DNA of 64,000 nucleotides, taken from NCBI RefSeq assembly GCF_009910675.1, contig NZ_RSEJ01000004.1, positions 62,001-126,000 of the forward strand, in the 5' to 3' direction. This DNA comes from Photobacterium alginatilyticum. Its GTDB lineage: Bacteria; Pseudomonadota; Gammaproteobacteria; Enterobacterales; Vibrionaceae. This document shows positions 17,533 to 25,752 of this stretch, in pieces (positions within the stretch are counted from its first letter, which is position 1; every line of letters begins with the position of its first letter). Under the pieces are notes generated by a model. That model saw only the letters and a list, made by a program, of their open reading frames with translations. It had not been told where the DNA came from and made no database searches. Position numbers and translations under genes: made by a program.

Positions 17533-17955
17533 TTAAAATCCACGTCGTTTCCAGAACTCCGCTTCGTCACGGGCATAGACATTAAAGGTCTTCTCTGCGA
17601 TGACTTTGCCGCGCATTTCAATGGTCATACGCCAGTTGCCAATCTTGTTTGTGATGGGCTCCCAAATGGTATCGCCAAGGTAGAAGTCCCAGTCATTGGT
17701 GCGAACATGCAGTTCGCCGTCAAATGGATCCATGACTTCACCGGAATCATCAGTAATGTTCGGGTGGTAGATACAATAACGGATCTTTTCGCCACGGGCT
17801 TTTTTGATATTGACGGTGAAACCGAACTCGATATCTATTTCCGCAGGAACATCAGTGGTGAAGGTTTTGATTTTGGGAAGGTGCTTTGATTCTGCATCCC
17901 AAGTTGTGTGAATTCCGTAAGTTTCAATAGTGACAACAGGTTTTGCTTTAGCCAT
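17533..17955 (-). CDS. DUF3859-family cytoplasmic protein
   Basis: From the ATG at 17955 the product is 140 residues, MAKAKPVVTIETYGIHTTWD..., a start that matches my recollection of DUF3859 proteins in Vibrio and Shewanella. The body is a single beta-rich domain with conserved-looking FGFTVNIKKARGEKIRYCIYHP and WDFYLGDTIWEP. No signal peptide, membrane helix or catalytic motif is seen. The frame extends 12 codons to an ATG at 17991 without a ribosome site. The function is unknown. Confidence 0.75.
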   Translation of the reverse strand: MAKAKPVVTIETYGIHTTWDAESKHLPKIKTFTTDVPAEIDIEFGFTVNIKKARGEKIRYCIYHPNITDDSGEVMDPFDGELHVRTNDWDFYLGDTIWEPITNKIGNWRMTIEMRGKVIAEKTFNVYARDEAEFWKRRGF

Positions 17956-18040
17956 GGCTATGATTTCATTAGGTTCATTGTCTGTATGCATTCATGATAC
18001 CGTAGCCCGCAGCATATTATCTAGACCTTATAAGGCTAGG

Positions 18041-18069
18041 AAAAAAGAAGGCCGATTAATTAATCGGCC
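18041..18069 (-). terminator. Terminator of hsp20 (minus strand)
   Basis: A perfect 20-base palindrome at 18050-18069 is followed on the minus strand by a T-rich run (complement of 18041-18049). It lies 33 bases past the hsp20 stop. Confidence 0.85.
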
Positions 18070-18101
18070 AAAGTAACAGTGTAACTTGTTTAGGGTGAGG
18101 A

Positions 18102-18524
18102 TTATTTAACTTCAATTCTTGCGCTGGTTGGGTGAGTCGGTTCAATTTTTGGTACTTCCACTTTCAGTACGCCATCTTTGAATGATGCACTAACGGTTTC
18201 ATGTTGGAGGTTGTGTCCAAGGTAGAAGCTTCGCATCAACTTGCCTTCGTACCGCTCTTTGCGAATTACCTTATCACCTTCTTTCTGTTCTTCATCTTTT
18301 GATGTTGTTGCTTCGATAGTAAGATTTCCGCTGTTGATTTGAACGGAGATATCTTCCTTGCGCACGCCGGGTAAATCGGCAGTGATTTCAAAGCTGTCTT
18401 CTTTCTCGACGATGTCAATTCGCGGTGAAAATGACTCCACATCAAATTTATGCCTTAGGGTAGGAAAGGCATGATCAAACATTTGATTGAAATCGAACCA
18501 TGAATCACGTGGTATCAAGCTCAT
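18102..18524 (-). CDS. Small heat-shock protein, Hsp20/alpha-crystallin family
   Basis: The 140-residue ATP-independent chaperone binds unfolding proteins. The N-terminal arm is MSLIPRDSWFDFNQMFD. The alpha-crystallin domain (~38-130) carries PRIDIVEKEDSFEITADLPGV at its start, RKEDISVQINSGNLTI and the FKDGVLKVEVPK signature. The longest frame begins at 18650, but a strong AGGAGG at 18530-18535 sits just before the ATG at 18524. It resembles the Hsp20 proteins of the IbpA-distant bacterial class C. No sigma-32 promoter could be identified upstream. Confidence 0.92.
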   Translation of the reverse strand: MSLIPRDSWFDFNQMFDHAFPTLRHKFDVESFSPRIDIVEKEDSFEITADLPGVRKEDISVQINSGNLTIEATTSKDEEQKEGDKVIRKERYEGKLMRSFYLGHNLQHETVSASFKDGVLKVEVPKIEPTHPTSARIEVK

Positions 18525-18734
18525 AATTGCCTCCTGTAAGCCATATTGAGATGCAGTATTAGTGTAGTCAACTCTGCTGTTTTCACCTGTTAAAGTCGAT
18601 ATTGAGTTGATATAAATCAATGCCTGCTTATATGAAATATTGCTCAACACGATTAATGCTTGTTTTTCTACTAAAGCATTTGATGTGCACTAAAGTTATT
18701 GAGTAGTTGGTGCATACGCAGGAGGAGAAGAACA

Positions 18735-19799
18735 ATGAGCACACATCTCGGTGGTACAGCAAAGCCTTTAGTCGTCGCTATCGGTCTGTTGACAACACTT
18801 TCATCTTTCGCTGCCAATACCTTAATTAGCTATAAAACTGACCAGCCTATCGAATTGGATGGTGTAGCAGAAAGTACATGGCTAAAAGCCGCGCCTTTGA
18901 CGCTGGTCTTGGATAACCTTCCTTATGAACCGGTTGATTACAAGGGTATGCGTGAAACGAACTACTCAATTCAATCACTTTATGATGATGATTTTGTCTA
19001 TTTTTTTGTGCAGTGGGATGACCCGACCAAGAGCCTTGCCCGCTATCCGTGGGAAAAGCAACAGGATAATACCTGGAAGCGCTTAATGAACCCTGATAAA
19101 ACAGGGCATGAAAATACTTACTACGAGGATAAGGCGAGTATCTATTGGAATATCAACGCCAGAGGCTTTGACAAGAAAGGATGTGATATTGCCTGTCATA
19201 TGGCAGATGCTGGTGGTGTAGTGGCGGATGTCCAACAGAAATCAGCGGGTAGGAAGTTTACACCAAGGCAAGGGGAAACAATAGATATGTGGCACTGGAA
19301 GGCTGTCCGTACTGGGCTGACAGGGCAATTCGATGATCAGTATGTTGACTCAACTATCGACCCTGTTGTGAATAAAAACTGGGGACGAAAAAGTGATCAT
19401 AAAACCGGCGGTGGTTATACGGATAATATTACTGATGATCAGTTAGCACCGGCGATGGGAACACGGATGTGGAATGAAACCGACAGCTATGCGGTCGTCC
19501 CTGAAGATCAGGTGTTATTTTATGATACCTTCAAGCCGGGCCATCGATTGGCCTCCATTATCGTGAATCCGTTTACCGGCTCCCGCGGTGATATCAGTGC
19601 GAGCGGTGTGTGGAAAGACGGCAAGTGGATGCTGGAGTTTAAACGCAAGCGTGTAACAACCGGTGAGATGGTTAACGAGCAAGATGTGCAGTTTTCTGAT
19701 CTTTCAAAAACCTATCATTTCGGTGTATCCGTTTTTGACAACTCACAGATCAATCATTTGTTCAGTCATCGAGTGCTTAAGATGAAGTTTGAACAGTAG
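18735..19799 (+). CDS. Ethylbenzene-dehydrogenase-related haem-binding protein
   Basis: The ~354-residue periplasmic protein has a signal peptide cleaved near LSSFA-AN. The mature part matches the EB_dh haem-binding fold (gamma subunit of DMSO-reductase-family dehydrogenases, cytochrome c552-like): an early WLKAAPLTL, then QSLYDDDFVYFFVQWDDPTKS, GCDIACHMAD and MWHWKAVRTG. GCDIACH is a CxxxCH spacing, not the canonical CxxCH. The start at 18735 follows GGAGGAG; the frame extends to 18699. No molybdoenzyme, cytochrome or maturation gene is adjacent, so its electron-transfer partner must lie elsewhere. Confidence 0.78.
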   Translation: MSTHLGGTAKPLVVAIGLLTTLSSFAANTLISYKTDQPIELDGVAESTWLKAAPLTLVLDNLPYEPVDYKGMRETNYSIQSLYDDDFVYFFVQWDDPTKSLARYPWEKQQDNTWKRLMNPDKTGHENTYYEDKASIYWNINARGFDKKGCDIACHMADAGGVVADVQQKSAGRKFTPRQGETIDMWHWKAVRTGLTGQFDDQYVDSTIDPVVNKNWGRKSDHKTGGGYTDNITDDQLAPAMGTRMWNETDSYAVVPEDQVLFYDTFKPGHRLASIIVNPFTGSRGDISASGVWKDGKWMLEFKRKRVTTGEMVNEQDVQFSDLSKTYHFGVSVFDNSQINHLFSHRVLKMKFEQ

Positions 19800-19821
19800 A
19801 TATCATCGCAAAGTAATATAT

Positions 19822-19852
19822 CAGCTCTAGCGCTACTACGTGGCTAGAGCTG
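19822..19852. terminator. Perfect hairpin after EB_dh gene
   Basis: A 10-bp stem CAGCTCTAGC/GCTAGAGCTG with an 11-base loop lies 22 bases after the stop. There is no T run, so termination is only probable. The rest of the gap to 20086 is very AT-rich and holds nothing else recognised. Confidence 0.5.
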
Positions 19853-20086
19853 GTATCGTAATGGAACATATTGTTCTCATTTAATATATTTACTACTTGT
19901 ATTTCTGGATTTTAGGCTAAGTAAAATTTGTCATAGTCTCTTCAATCAGTATAGTTAATCGATTGCTTTAACAGTTGTTTTAGAAGGTTTTAGGTTTTTT
20001 ACTCTAATATTGTAAAATATTCCATTGAGGCATTTATGCGTATTCATGAGTGATGTTTTAAATATAATGGAAGAAAACTGATAAAT

Positions 20087-20581
20087 ATGACATTTTATGA
20101 AGAGTATTTCATTAGTACATTTGGTGCGATATATACAGTTGTTGTTGGGGTGTTTACTCTTTACATTTATATAAATGCTTGTCGTCGAATGTATGGTGCA
20201 TATAGTGAAGAGTATACGGTAACAGGGAGAGTTACCTGGTCAGAATATGGCATGTTTGCAGAGGATGGGAACTTAACAAAAGAAGCTCTCATTACATACA
20301 CATATATCGTGGATGGCAAATCATATAGTGGTAAATACTATATTCCAAGAAAAATAAGGAGATATGGAGACGGCGGAAAAAGTTTAGTTGAAAAGTACCC
20401 AAAAGGATCATCGATTAAGATTTACTATTCTATTAACAATCCAGCAGAACATGAAGCTGAAAAATTAACTGACTTTATCGATAAAGCCATTTATGAGTTG
20501 TTCTTTGATGCTTCTCCGATTTTTATCTTTCTAAATCTTATTGGTATGTTTTTTTTCTATCTTGCTACCTTTAGCTATTAG
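20087..20581 (+). CDS. DUF3592-like membrane protein in an AT-rich islet
   Basis: The 164-residue protein has an N-terminal membrane helix (~10-32) and a C-terminal one (~143-162) flanking an extracytoplasmic beta domain. The domain has the DUF3592-type pattern ITYTYIVDGKSYSGKYY ... YPKGSSIKIYYSINNPAEHEAE. The function of this family is unknown. The gene and its upstream region are much poorer in G+C than the neighbours (bases 20521-20580 contain 14 G/C of 60), which suggests separate origin. The ribosome site is weak. Confidence 0.72.
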   Translation: MTFYEEYFISTFGAIYTVVVGVFTLYIYINACRRMYGAYSEEYTVTGRVTWSEYGMFAEDGNLTKEALITYTYIVDGKSYSGKYYIPRKIRRYGDGGKSLVEKYPKGSSIKIYYSINNPAEHEAEKLTDFIDKAIYELFFDASPIFIFLNLIGMFFFYLATFSY

Positions 20582-20640
20582 GGTTTTAAGTTGATTTATT
20601 GTGCAGCAAAGCCCTAACCGTTAGCTTTGAGGTGTTATTG

Positions 20641-20691
20641 AATACTGCAACTTAAGCACTGGCAAAGTGCCAGAGCATAAGTTGCAGTATT
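20641..20691. repeat. Two-tier perfect inverted repeat
   Basis: Outer arms AATACTGCAACTTA (20641-20654) and TAAGTTGCAGTATT (20678-20691) pair perfectly over 14 bp. An inner hairpin CTGGCA/TGCCAG (20659-20664 / 20668-20673) lies between them. No T run follows on either strand. It lies between the convergent DUF3592 and YHS genes; a bidirectional terminator or a small mobile/REP-like element are both possible. Confidence 0.8.
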
Positions 20692-20740
20692 GCGGCTAAA
20701 CTTGAACTGTAAATACGAGCTGTTGAAGGAACGTTGATTG

Positions 20741-21214
20741 TTACAGCTTATCGGCTTCGACTGTCTTAATAGTGCTCCAGTTAGTATTGGCCGTGTTGAT
20801 ATAACCCGGTACATCCTCCAGCCAGCGTTTCTGAACACTCTTATCTAGGTTCAGATATAGCTTGTTATCAACCACTTTCCATGCATTCGGGTCGGTTTCA
20901 AACTTTTTGCCCATCGCCACCCCAAAAGCACAGTAACCGCCATATTGCGGCGCGTATTTATCGGGTTCTGCTTTAAAGGCATCGCGGTTGTCTGCGCTGC
21001 TGAATTGGTAGATGGCATTCTTATAGGTAGCTGTGAAAGCCTTGTTGCCTTTGAGTGCCTTGCTTTCGGTAAAGTAGGCAACTGGGTCATATCCTTTGAT
21101 TGCGATATCGTTGTTATCGGCACTTACGTCGATGTCGGCACTGAATGCAGCTGTGGAAATGCTCATAACAGCCGTAACTGCGAAGAGGCGCAAGAATTTA
21201 ATGAACATGTTCAT
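20741..21214 (-). CDS. Periplasmic YHS-domain protein
   Basis: The 157-residue product has a signal peptide (MNMFIKFLRLFAVTAVMSIS...AFSA). Its mature part begins with the YHS core DIAIKGYDPVAYF, followed by YKNAIYQFSSADNRDAFKAEPDKYAPQYGGYCAFG, including the Tyr and Cys typical of the metal-binding YHS motif. Such proteins are proposed metal-binding or copper/iron sensing periplasmic factors; the role here is unknown. The start at 21214 has GGAGA just upstream; the longest frame runs to 21268. It is divergent from the AraC regulator at 21328, which may control it. Confidence 0.85.
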   Translation of the reverse strand: MNMFIKFLRLFAVTAVMSISTAAFSADIDVSADNNDIAIKGYDPVAYFTESKALKGNKAFTATYKNAIYQFSSADNRDAFKAEPDKYAPQYGGYCAFGVAMGKKFETDPNAWKVVDNKLYLNLDKSVQKRWLEDVPGYINTANTNWSTIKTVEADKL

Positions 21215-21327
21215 GGTGAATCTCCGTTTTCGAATTACCGGTTGGCAATAACTATAATCTATATCCAAGTTCCGAACTTTAGAGATACTATAATTCGGTT
21301 TTTTATACCAATCGTACGGAGATGGTT

Positions 21328-22164
21328 ATGGATCCGCTGTCGGAGGTGCTGAACAGATTTTCGGTATCAGCTGGTGTGTTTTATTCGGGACAGCTATGCG
21401 GGGTCTCGCAGTTTGAGCAAGCGCAAGATGCCGTCGGTCATTTGCACTTGCTTAAGGCAGGCAAACTCACTGTCGTTAAAAACGGCAGCGAGAAAGTTCA
21501 GTTAACTGAACCTAGTTTGCTACTGTTCCCACAATCCATCCCTCACCGTTTGTTCGCTGATCAAGACGATCGAGCTGAAGTGGTTTGCGCAGAAATTAGT
21601 TATGGGGCTGGGAGGCATAACCCGATAGCCAATACGCTGCCAGAAATGGTGTTGCTTCCATTAGCTCATTGTCCGGGATTAAGCGGGGTAGTGAGTAGCT
21701 TGTTTGAAGAGGTACACAGCTGCAAGAACGGTCGAACATTGGTGATGGATAGGTTAACTGAAGTATTGGTTGTGATGCTGATGCGCGAGCTGGTTTCACA
21801 AGGGGTCGTTAAGCAAGGAATGCTGGCAGGAATGAATCACCCTAAACTTGCGCCGGTGCTGTTGGCTATTCACAAGAATCCCGGATTGTCAGAATCAGTG
21901 ACAGAGTTGGCTCAGCAGGCGGCTATGTCTCGAACGACGTTTATTGAAACTTTTCGTCAGGTTTTGGGTGTCCCGCCCGGGGATTATATTCTGGGCTGGA
22001 AAATCAGCGTAGCGCAAAGCTTACTGAAAAAAGGGATTTCTATTAGCCATGTTGCCGATGAGGTTGGCTATAGTAATACGTCCGGTTTTACTCGGGCGTT
22101 CAAGAAGAAAACGGGCCTGTCACCGAAGGATTGGTTAGTCTCTTTCTCTGACCTAGATGTGTGA
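21328..22164 (+). CDS. AraC-family regulator with cupin sensor
   Basis: The ~278-residue protein has an N-terminal cupin-type ligand domain (~10-110, VGHLHLLKAGKLTVVKNG, LLLFPQSIPHRLF) resembling the AraC cupin_6 group. The C-terminal double helix-turn-helix (~180-275) has VTELAQQAAMSRTTFIETF and ISHVADEVGYSNTSGFTRAF. Translation is placed at ATG 21328, six bases after GGAG; the upstream in-frame ATG at 21322 abuts that site. A TATAAT at 21289-21294 may be its -10. The inducer is unknown. It likely regulates the divergent YHS gene and itself. Confidence 0.88.
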   Translation: MDPLSEVLNRFSVSAGVFYSGQLCGVSQFEQAQDAVGHLHLLKAGKLTVVKNGSEKVQLTEPSLLLFPQSIPHRLFADQDDRAEVVCAEISYGAGRHNPIANTLPEMVLLPLAHCPGLSGVVSSLFEEVHSCKNGRTLVMDRLTEVLVVMLMRELVSQGVVKQGMLAGMNHPKLAPVLLAIHKNPGLSESVTELAQQAAMSRTTFIETFRQVLGVPPGDYILGWKISVAQSLLKKGISISHVADEVGYSNTSGFTRAFKKKTGLSPKDWLVSFSDLDV

Positions 22165-22311
22165 TGGAGGCGTGTGATAAGAATACGCGTGATTAATAGT
22201 TTGAACTGGATTTATGAGCGTGTTGTCTGGCACGGAAGTCGAGCAGGTTCTGTCGAGAATATTCCCTATTATATCAGCTCGGCTCCCGCGCTCATATGTG
22301 ACAATGTCACC

Positions 22312-22467
22312 TTACTGGTCGGCATCATCGTCTGAAGAGGAACCTCGGGCAATATTCTCCTGCTTGTTACTATCACGTAGTTCTTGTTCATCTGTTTGTT
22401 TCTCTACCAGATTGTCATCAGCTGTATCCTGTCTGGGAGAAAAGATGTTTTTTAGCCAATCGAGCAT
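22312..22467 (-). CDS. Small acidic protein, 51 residues
   Basis: The ATG at 22467 lies nine bases after TAAGG. The product has an amphipathic hydrophobic start (MLDWLKNIFSPRQ) and then a strongly acidic, Gln/Ser-rich tail ending in SSSDDDADQ. The layout resembles the CCGSCS small protein at 36818-36979 (an FKKFFKK-type start and an acidic middle) but it lacks the terminal cysteines. No family is recognised. It lies between two rightward AraC genes on the opposite strand; the remaining bases 22165-22311 hold nothing recognised. Confidence 0.55.
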   Translation of the reverse strand: MLDWLKNIFSPRQDTADDNLVEKQTDEQELRDSNKQENIARGSSSDDDADQ

Positions 22468-22642
22468 AGTCCAACCTTAGTGTTGTTTGTGCAGTGTTTA
22501 ACACTCTATAAGCTTAGTCGTTTCCTACTTTCTTACCTTGTATTGTGCATCTTTGTGGAGGTTGGTTGATTTTGCGGAGCGCTGTTTTATGATGCGATGA
22601 CAATGACGTAATTTGGCAAAAAAAGATAAAGAGCTGAGTGGA

Positions 22643-23539
22643 ATGGATTATTTACAACGGCTAACCCCGGTTATTCGCTATTTGGAACAGCACTATGAGG
22701 AATCAGTCAACTTGCAGCTGGTTGCTGAGATGGCAAACCTGTCTCCTTATCATTTTCACCGGATTTTTAAGGCTGTGACGGGGGAAACACTGGCTAGTTA
22801 TATCAAGCGTTTAAAGCTGCAAAATGCGGCCCAGCAGCTGTTCTTTAAGAAGGTAAGTGTGATGGAAGTTGCTCTCGACCATGGTTTTTCAAGCTCACAA
22901 AGTCTTGCCAAGGCATTTCGACTCTATTTTGGACTCACTCCAACCGAGATCCGAAACTGCACTACGCTTGAGGAATATTCAGTACTGTTGAGAAATAGCA
23001 AGATTGGACACACTCTTCGCAAGCCTAGACACGAAAGCTTTCACTCTGAGGATTATAGTGTTGGATATCAACCACAAAGGAGTGAGAACATGAAAACTGA
23101 ATTGTTTGAAGAGCGCTGGCTGGCGTATGTGCGTGTTACCGGGCCATATGGCGAAAACTATGAGCCGGCTTTAGGAAAACTGTACCAATGGGCGGGTGCC
23201 AAAGGGTTGCAGGATGGTCAGTGCGTGTTTATCTATCATGATAATCCCGAAGCAACCCCGGCAGATAAGTGCCGTACCGATATCTGCCTGACAGTGCCAG
23301 AAGATACAGAGGGTAGCCAGGGCATTGAAGTAAAGAAAGTGCCTGCAGGCAGCTATGCATCGATTCGTGAGACGGTGACGGAACAAAGCCAGTACGGTAC
23401 GTTTTGGGAGAGCCTGATGGAACAAATCGTAGCTTCCGGATTGGAAGTGGACGACAGGCCGTGCTTCGAGCTGTACCACAGCTATAATCCGGAGACCCGA
23501 GTTGCTGATGTCAGTTTCTGTGAGCCAATAAAGGCGTAA
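22643..23539 (+). CDS. AraC-family regulator with GyrI-like effector domain
   Basis: The 298-residue regulator has an N-terminal AraC double HTH (~1-110: VNLQLVAEMANLSPYHFHRIFKA, VMEVALDHGFSSSQSLAKAF, GLTPTEIRN) fused to a C-terminal GyrI/SOUL-like small-molecule-binding domain (~150-298, starting MKTELFEERWLAYVRVTGPYG), as in Rob and BacR-type regulators of drug or stress responses. The frame reaches a TTG at 22613, but MDYLQRLTPVIRYLEQHYEES at 22643 is the usual family start. There is no obvious target gene next door. Confidence 0.87.
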   Translation: MDYLQRLTPVIRYLEQHYEESVNLQLVAEMANLSPYHFHRIFKAVTGETLASYIKRLKLQNAAQQLFFKKVSVMEVALDHGFSSSQSLAKAFRLYFGLTPTEIRNCTTLEEYSVLLRNSKIGHTLRKPRHESFHSEDYSVGYQPQRSENMKTELFEERWLAYVRVTGPYGENYEPALGKLYQWAGAKGLQDGQCVFIYHDNPEATPADKCRTDICLTVPEDTEGSQGIEVKKVPAGSYASIRETVTEQSQYGTFWESLMEQIVASGLEVDDRPCFELYHSYNPETRVADVSFCEPIKA

Positions 23540-23615
23540 TTGATCAGGTGTAACGTTAGTTGCTATTTGATGCAGAGAAAGTACGAGCTTTCTCTGCAGT
23601 TATCACGTTTATTCT

Positions 23616-24485
23616 TCAGTCAACTATCCATTCAAAAAGCAAATCCAGAGATGGATTTTGAATGTTAGTCGGTCTGACCAGGTAATAGCCATTCCCCGAA
23701 TTGACGGCTATCGGATTCGGTCGGATTAATCGTCCAGAATCAAGGTCTTGTTTGGCCAGAATAATATCTCCAACCGCAATGCCAAAACCTTGTATCGCAG
23801 CACTTACGGCTAAATCCAATGTAGCAAAGTGTTGGTCTTGTTCACTGGTTGCAGATGTGACGCCACAATAAGCCAACCATAATCTCCAGTCACTCTTCTG
23901 AGGTGTTGCATGTAGCCATGTATAGTTTGTCATCTCTGCAGCATCAAGAGTTTGGGTGCTGCCACTTAGCAGATTTGGCGAACACATCGGCGAGAGCGAC
24001 TCTTCAAATAACAGGGTGGTGTTGAGAGCGCTTTGCTTTGGCCGCTTGCCATAACAAATCGCAGCATCAAAGGATTCGGAGGCAAAATTTACATTGTGCT
24101 TGATGGCTGAGGTTAACTCGATGTCAATATCGGGGTAGGCCTGCTGAAATGACATCAACTTTGGCAGCAACCAAGCTGTAATACAGCTAGGGGCTTTGAG
24201 TTTGATTTGCTGCTTGTCGCTAGAAACTTGCTCAACCGCACGGTGGATGTGATTCACTGCATTTTCAACCAGCGGTAGAAACTCCTGACCTTTGCTTGTC
24301 AGGGTCAGGCCACGTGCATGTCTGTTGAATAGCCGTACTTTCAGTCTTTCTTCAAGGCTGATGATTTGGCGGCTGACAGCACCTTGGGTGATATTCAGGA
24401 TCTGGGCTGCTGCGGTGAAATTGAGCTGCTGGGCCGTTACTAAAAAGGACTGTAGCTCTTTCATTGTCGGGGTACGATTATTCAT
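23616..24485 (-). CDS. LysR-family regulator (GcvA-like)
   Basis: The ~289-residue protein has an N-terminal winged HTH (ELQSFLVTAQQLNFTAAAQILNITQGAVSRQI, then RLFNRHARGLTLTSKG) and a periplasmic-binding-like effector domain of the GcvA/TrpI type (APSCITAWLLPKL, DAAICYG). A GTG at 24488 precedes the ATG at 24485. It is divergent from the HisC-like/binding-protein pair, with several T-N11-A-like dyads between them, so it probably controls that unit. The co-inducer is unknown and may be an amino acid. Confidence 0.88.
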   Translation of the reverse strand: MNNRTPTMKELQSFLVTAQQLNFTAAAQILNITQGAVSRQIISLEERLKVRLFNRHARGLTLTSKGQEFLPLVENAVNHIHRAVEQVSSDKQQIKLKAPSCITAWLLPKLMSFQQAYPDIDIELTSAIKHNVNFASESFDAAICYGKRPKQSALNTTLLFEESLSPMCSPNLLSGSTQTLDAAEMTNYTWLHATPQKSDWRLWLAYCGVTSATSEQDQHFATLDLAVSAAIQGFGIAVGDIILAKQDLDSGRLIRPNPIAVNSGNGYYLVRPTNIQNPSLDLLFEWIVD

Positions 24486-24535
24486 CACTCAAGCCATGCT
24501 ATTTTCTCATGGCTAGTATGCCGAGATTTCGATTC

Positions 24536-24656
24536 AGATTTCAAGTTGGCTCTGCATATAATCAATTCAAGATGAATTAAAGACAATTAATTCCTATAAA
24601 TTGAATACAAATTCAGAATTGGTCTTTTTGTATAGAAAAATATTCAGAGCTGGAGG
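24536..24656. promoter_or_regulatory. Divergent control region with ATTC/GAAT dyads
   Basis: Between the LysR and HisC-like genes are the inverted elements ATTC-N5-GAAT (in attcaagatgaat, ~24567-24579) and GAAT-N4-ATTC (~24603-24614), both matching the loose LysR-site pattern. Assignment is inference. Confidence 0.4.
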
Positions 24657-24662
24657 TTGTCT

Positions 24663-25739
24663 GTGAAATCGTTAGCATCGCGCTTGGTACCAAAGACAGT
24701 AGAAAAGCTCATACCTTACCAGTCTGCACGAAGAATCGGTGGGAGTGGGCATTTGTGGCTGAATGCCAATGAGCTGGAGCAAAGTTGTCGGTATGGTGCC
24801 GGGGATGGCGAATATCATCGTTATCCTGATTTTCTGCCCCATGAACTGGCTGATACCTATAGGGTATATTGTCAGGGGGCCGGCGACACATTGAACTGTG
24901 ACGCAGTGGCTGTTCGCGGCGCGGATGAAGCTATTGATCTGATGATCAGAACGTTTTGCCAACCCGGTGCAGACAAGATCATGATTTGCCCGCCGACTTA
25001 TGCGATGTATGAGTTTTGCGCTGAGTCCATTGCGGTCGAGGCGGTAAAAGCTCCGCTGTTAGATGACTTCCAGCTTGATATGACTTCGATAACCAAGCAG
25101 CTAGCTGAAACCAAGATCTTATTTCTTTGTTCGCCCAACAATCCGACCGGGAATGTAATTAATCAAGCCGATATCATTACCTTGCTTGAAGCCGGAAAGG
25201 AGTCAACTCTGATTGTTGTTGATGAGGCTTATATTGAGTTTGCGCCCGATACCAGCGTGATTAATCTGATTGAGCAATATCCTCATCTCGTGGTGATCCG
25301 AACCTTGTCGAAAGCCTTTGGCCTTGCCGCAATCCGATGTGGTTTTCTGCTGGCAGATAGCTGTGTAATGGAATATATCTCAAGACTTATTGCCCCTTAT
25401 CCCATCGCTGATCCCGTTGCGGAGATTGCGTTACGTGCCTTAGATAGCGATGGAATTCAAAAAATGCGAATTCAGTCTGATGAACTGATTTCGACCCGAG
25501 AGTGGTTTGCCGAGGAAGTACAGAAGCTTGCCATTGTCGAGAGGGTGTATGTATCCGCTACCAATTTTGTTCTGATTCGTTTTGCAAGTGCAGAGTGTAT
25601 GTATAGCTACTTACTCAGCAAGGGGATAGTCACACGCAATCAGGTTCATGAGCCTGCACTGGCAAATTGTGTTCGGATTTCGATTGGTTCAAAAAGCAGT
25701 ATGCTCGAAACCTTAAATGCGTTACAAGAATATAAATAA
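24663..25739 (+). CDS. HisC-like PLP aminotransferase
   Basis: This ~358-residue class I/II aminotransferase is closest to histidinol-phosphate aminotransferase. It has WLNANELEQS (N-terminal HisC-type LNxNE motif), LFLCSPNNPTGNVI, VVDEAYIEFAP and the PLP lysine in TLSKAFGLAAIRCGF; RISIG near the end carries the substrate-carboxylate Arg. The GTG at 24663 has GGAGG six bases before it; the frame also includes a TTG at 24657. It is not within a his operon. It is followed after 13 bases by an amino-acid binding protein gene, so a catabolic or aromatic/histidine amino-acid role is as likely as biosynthesis. Confidence 0.87.
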   Translation: MKSLASRLVPKTVEKLIPYQSARRIGGSGHLWLNANELEQSCRYGAGDGEYHRYPDFLPHELADTYRVYCQGAGDTLNCDAVAVRGADEAIDLMIRTFCQPGADKIMICPPTYAMYEFCAESIAVEAVKAPLLDDFQLDMTSITKQLAETKILFLCSPNNPTGNVINQADIITLLEAGKESTLIVVDEAYIEFAPDTSVINLIEQYPHLVVIRTLSKAFGLAAIRCGFLLADSCVMEYISRLIAPYPIADPVAEIALRALDSDGIQKMRIQSDELISTREWFAEEVQKLAIVERVYVSATNFVLIRFASAECMYSYLLSKGIVTRNQVHEPALANCVRISIGSKSSMLETLNALQEYK

Positions 25740-25752
25740 GAGGGATTTTATA

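Noticed and set aside
18543..18571. TTGACT-N17-CAATAT promoter of hsp20 on the minus strand
   Set aside because: The implied start would fall almost on the ribosome site, leaving no leader; kept out of the feature list.
20641..20691. Integron attC-like site
   Set aside because: The arms lack the RYYYAAC/GTTRRRY core boxes and there is no integrase or cassette array.
22214..22480. 88-codon plus-strand frame
   Set aside because: Antisense to the 51-residue small protein at 22312-22467, and without a ribosome site.
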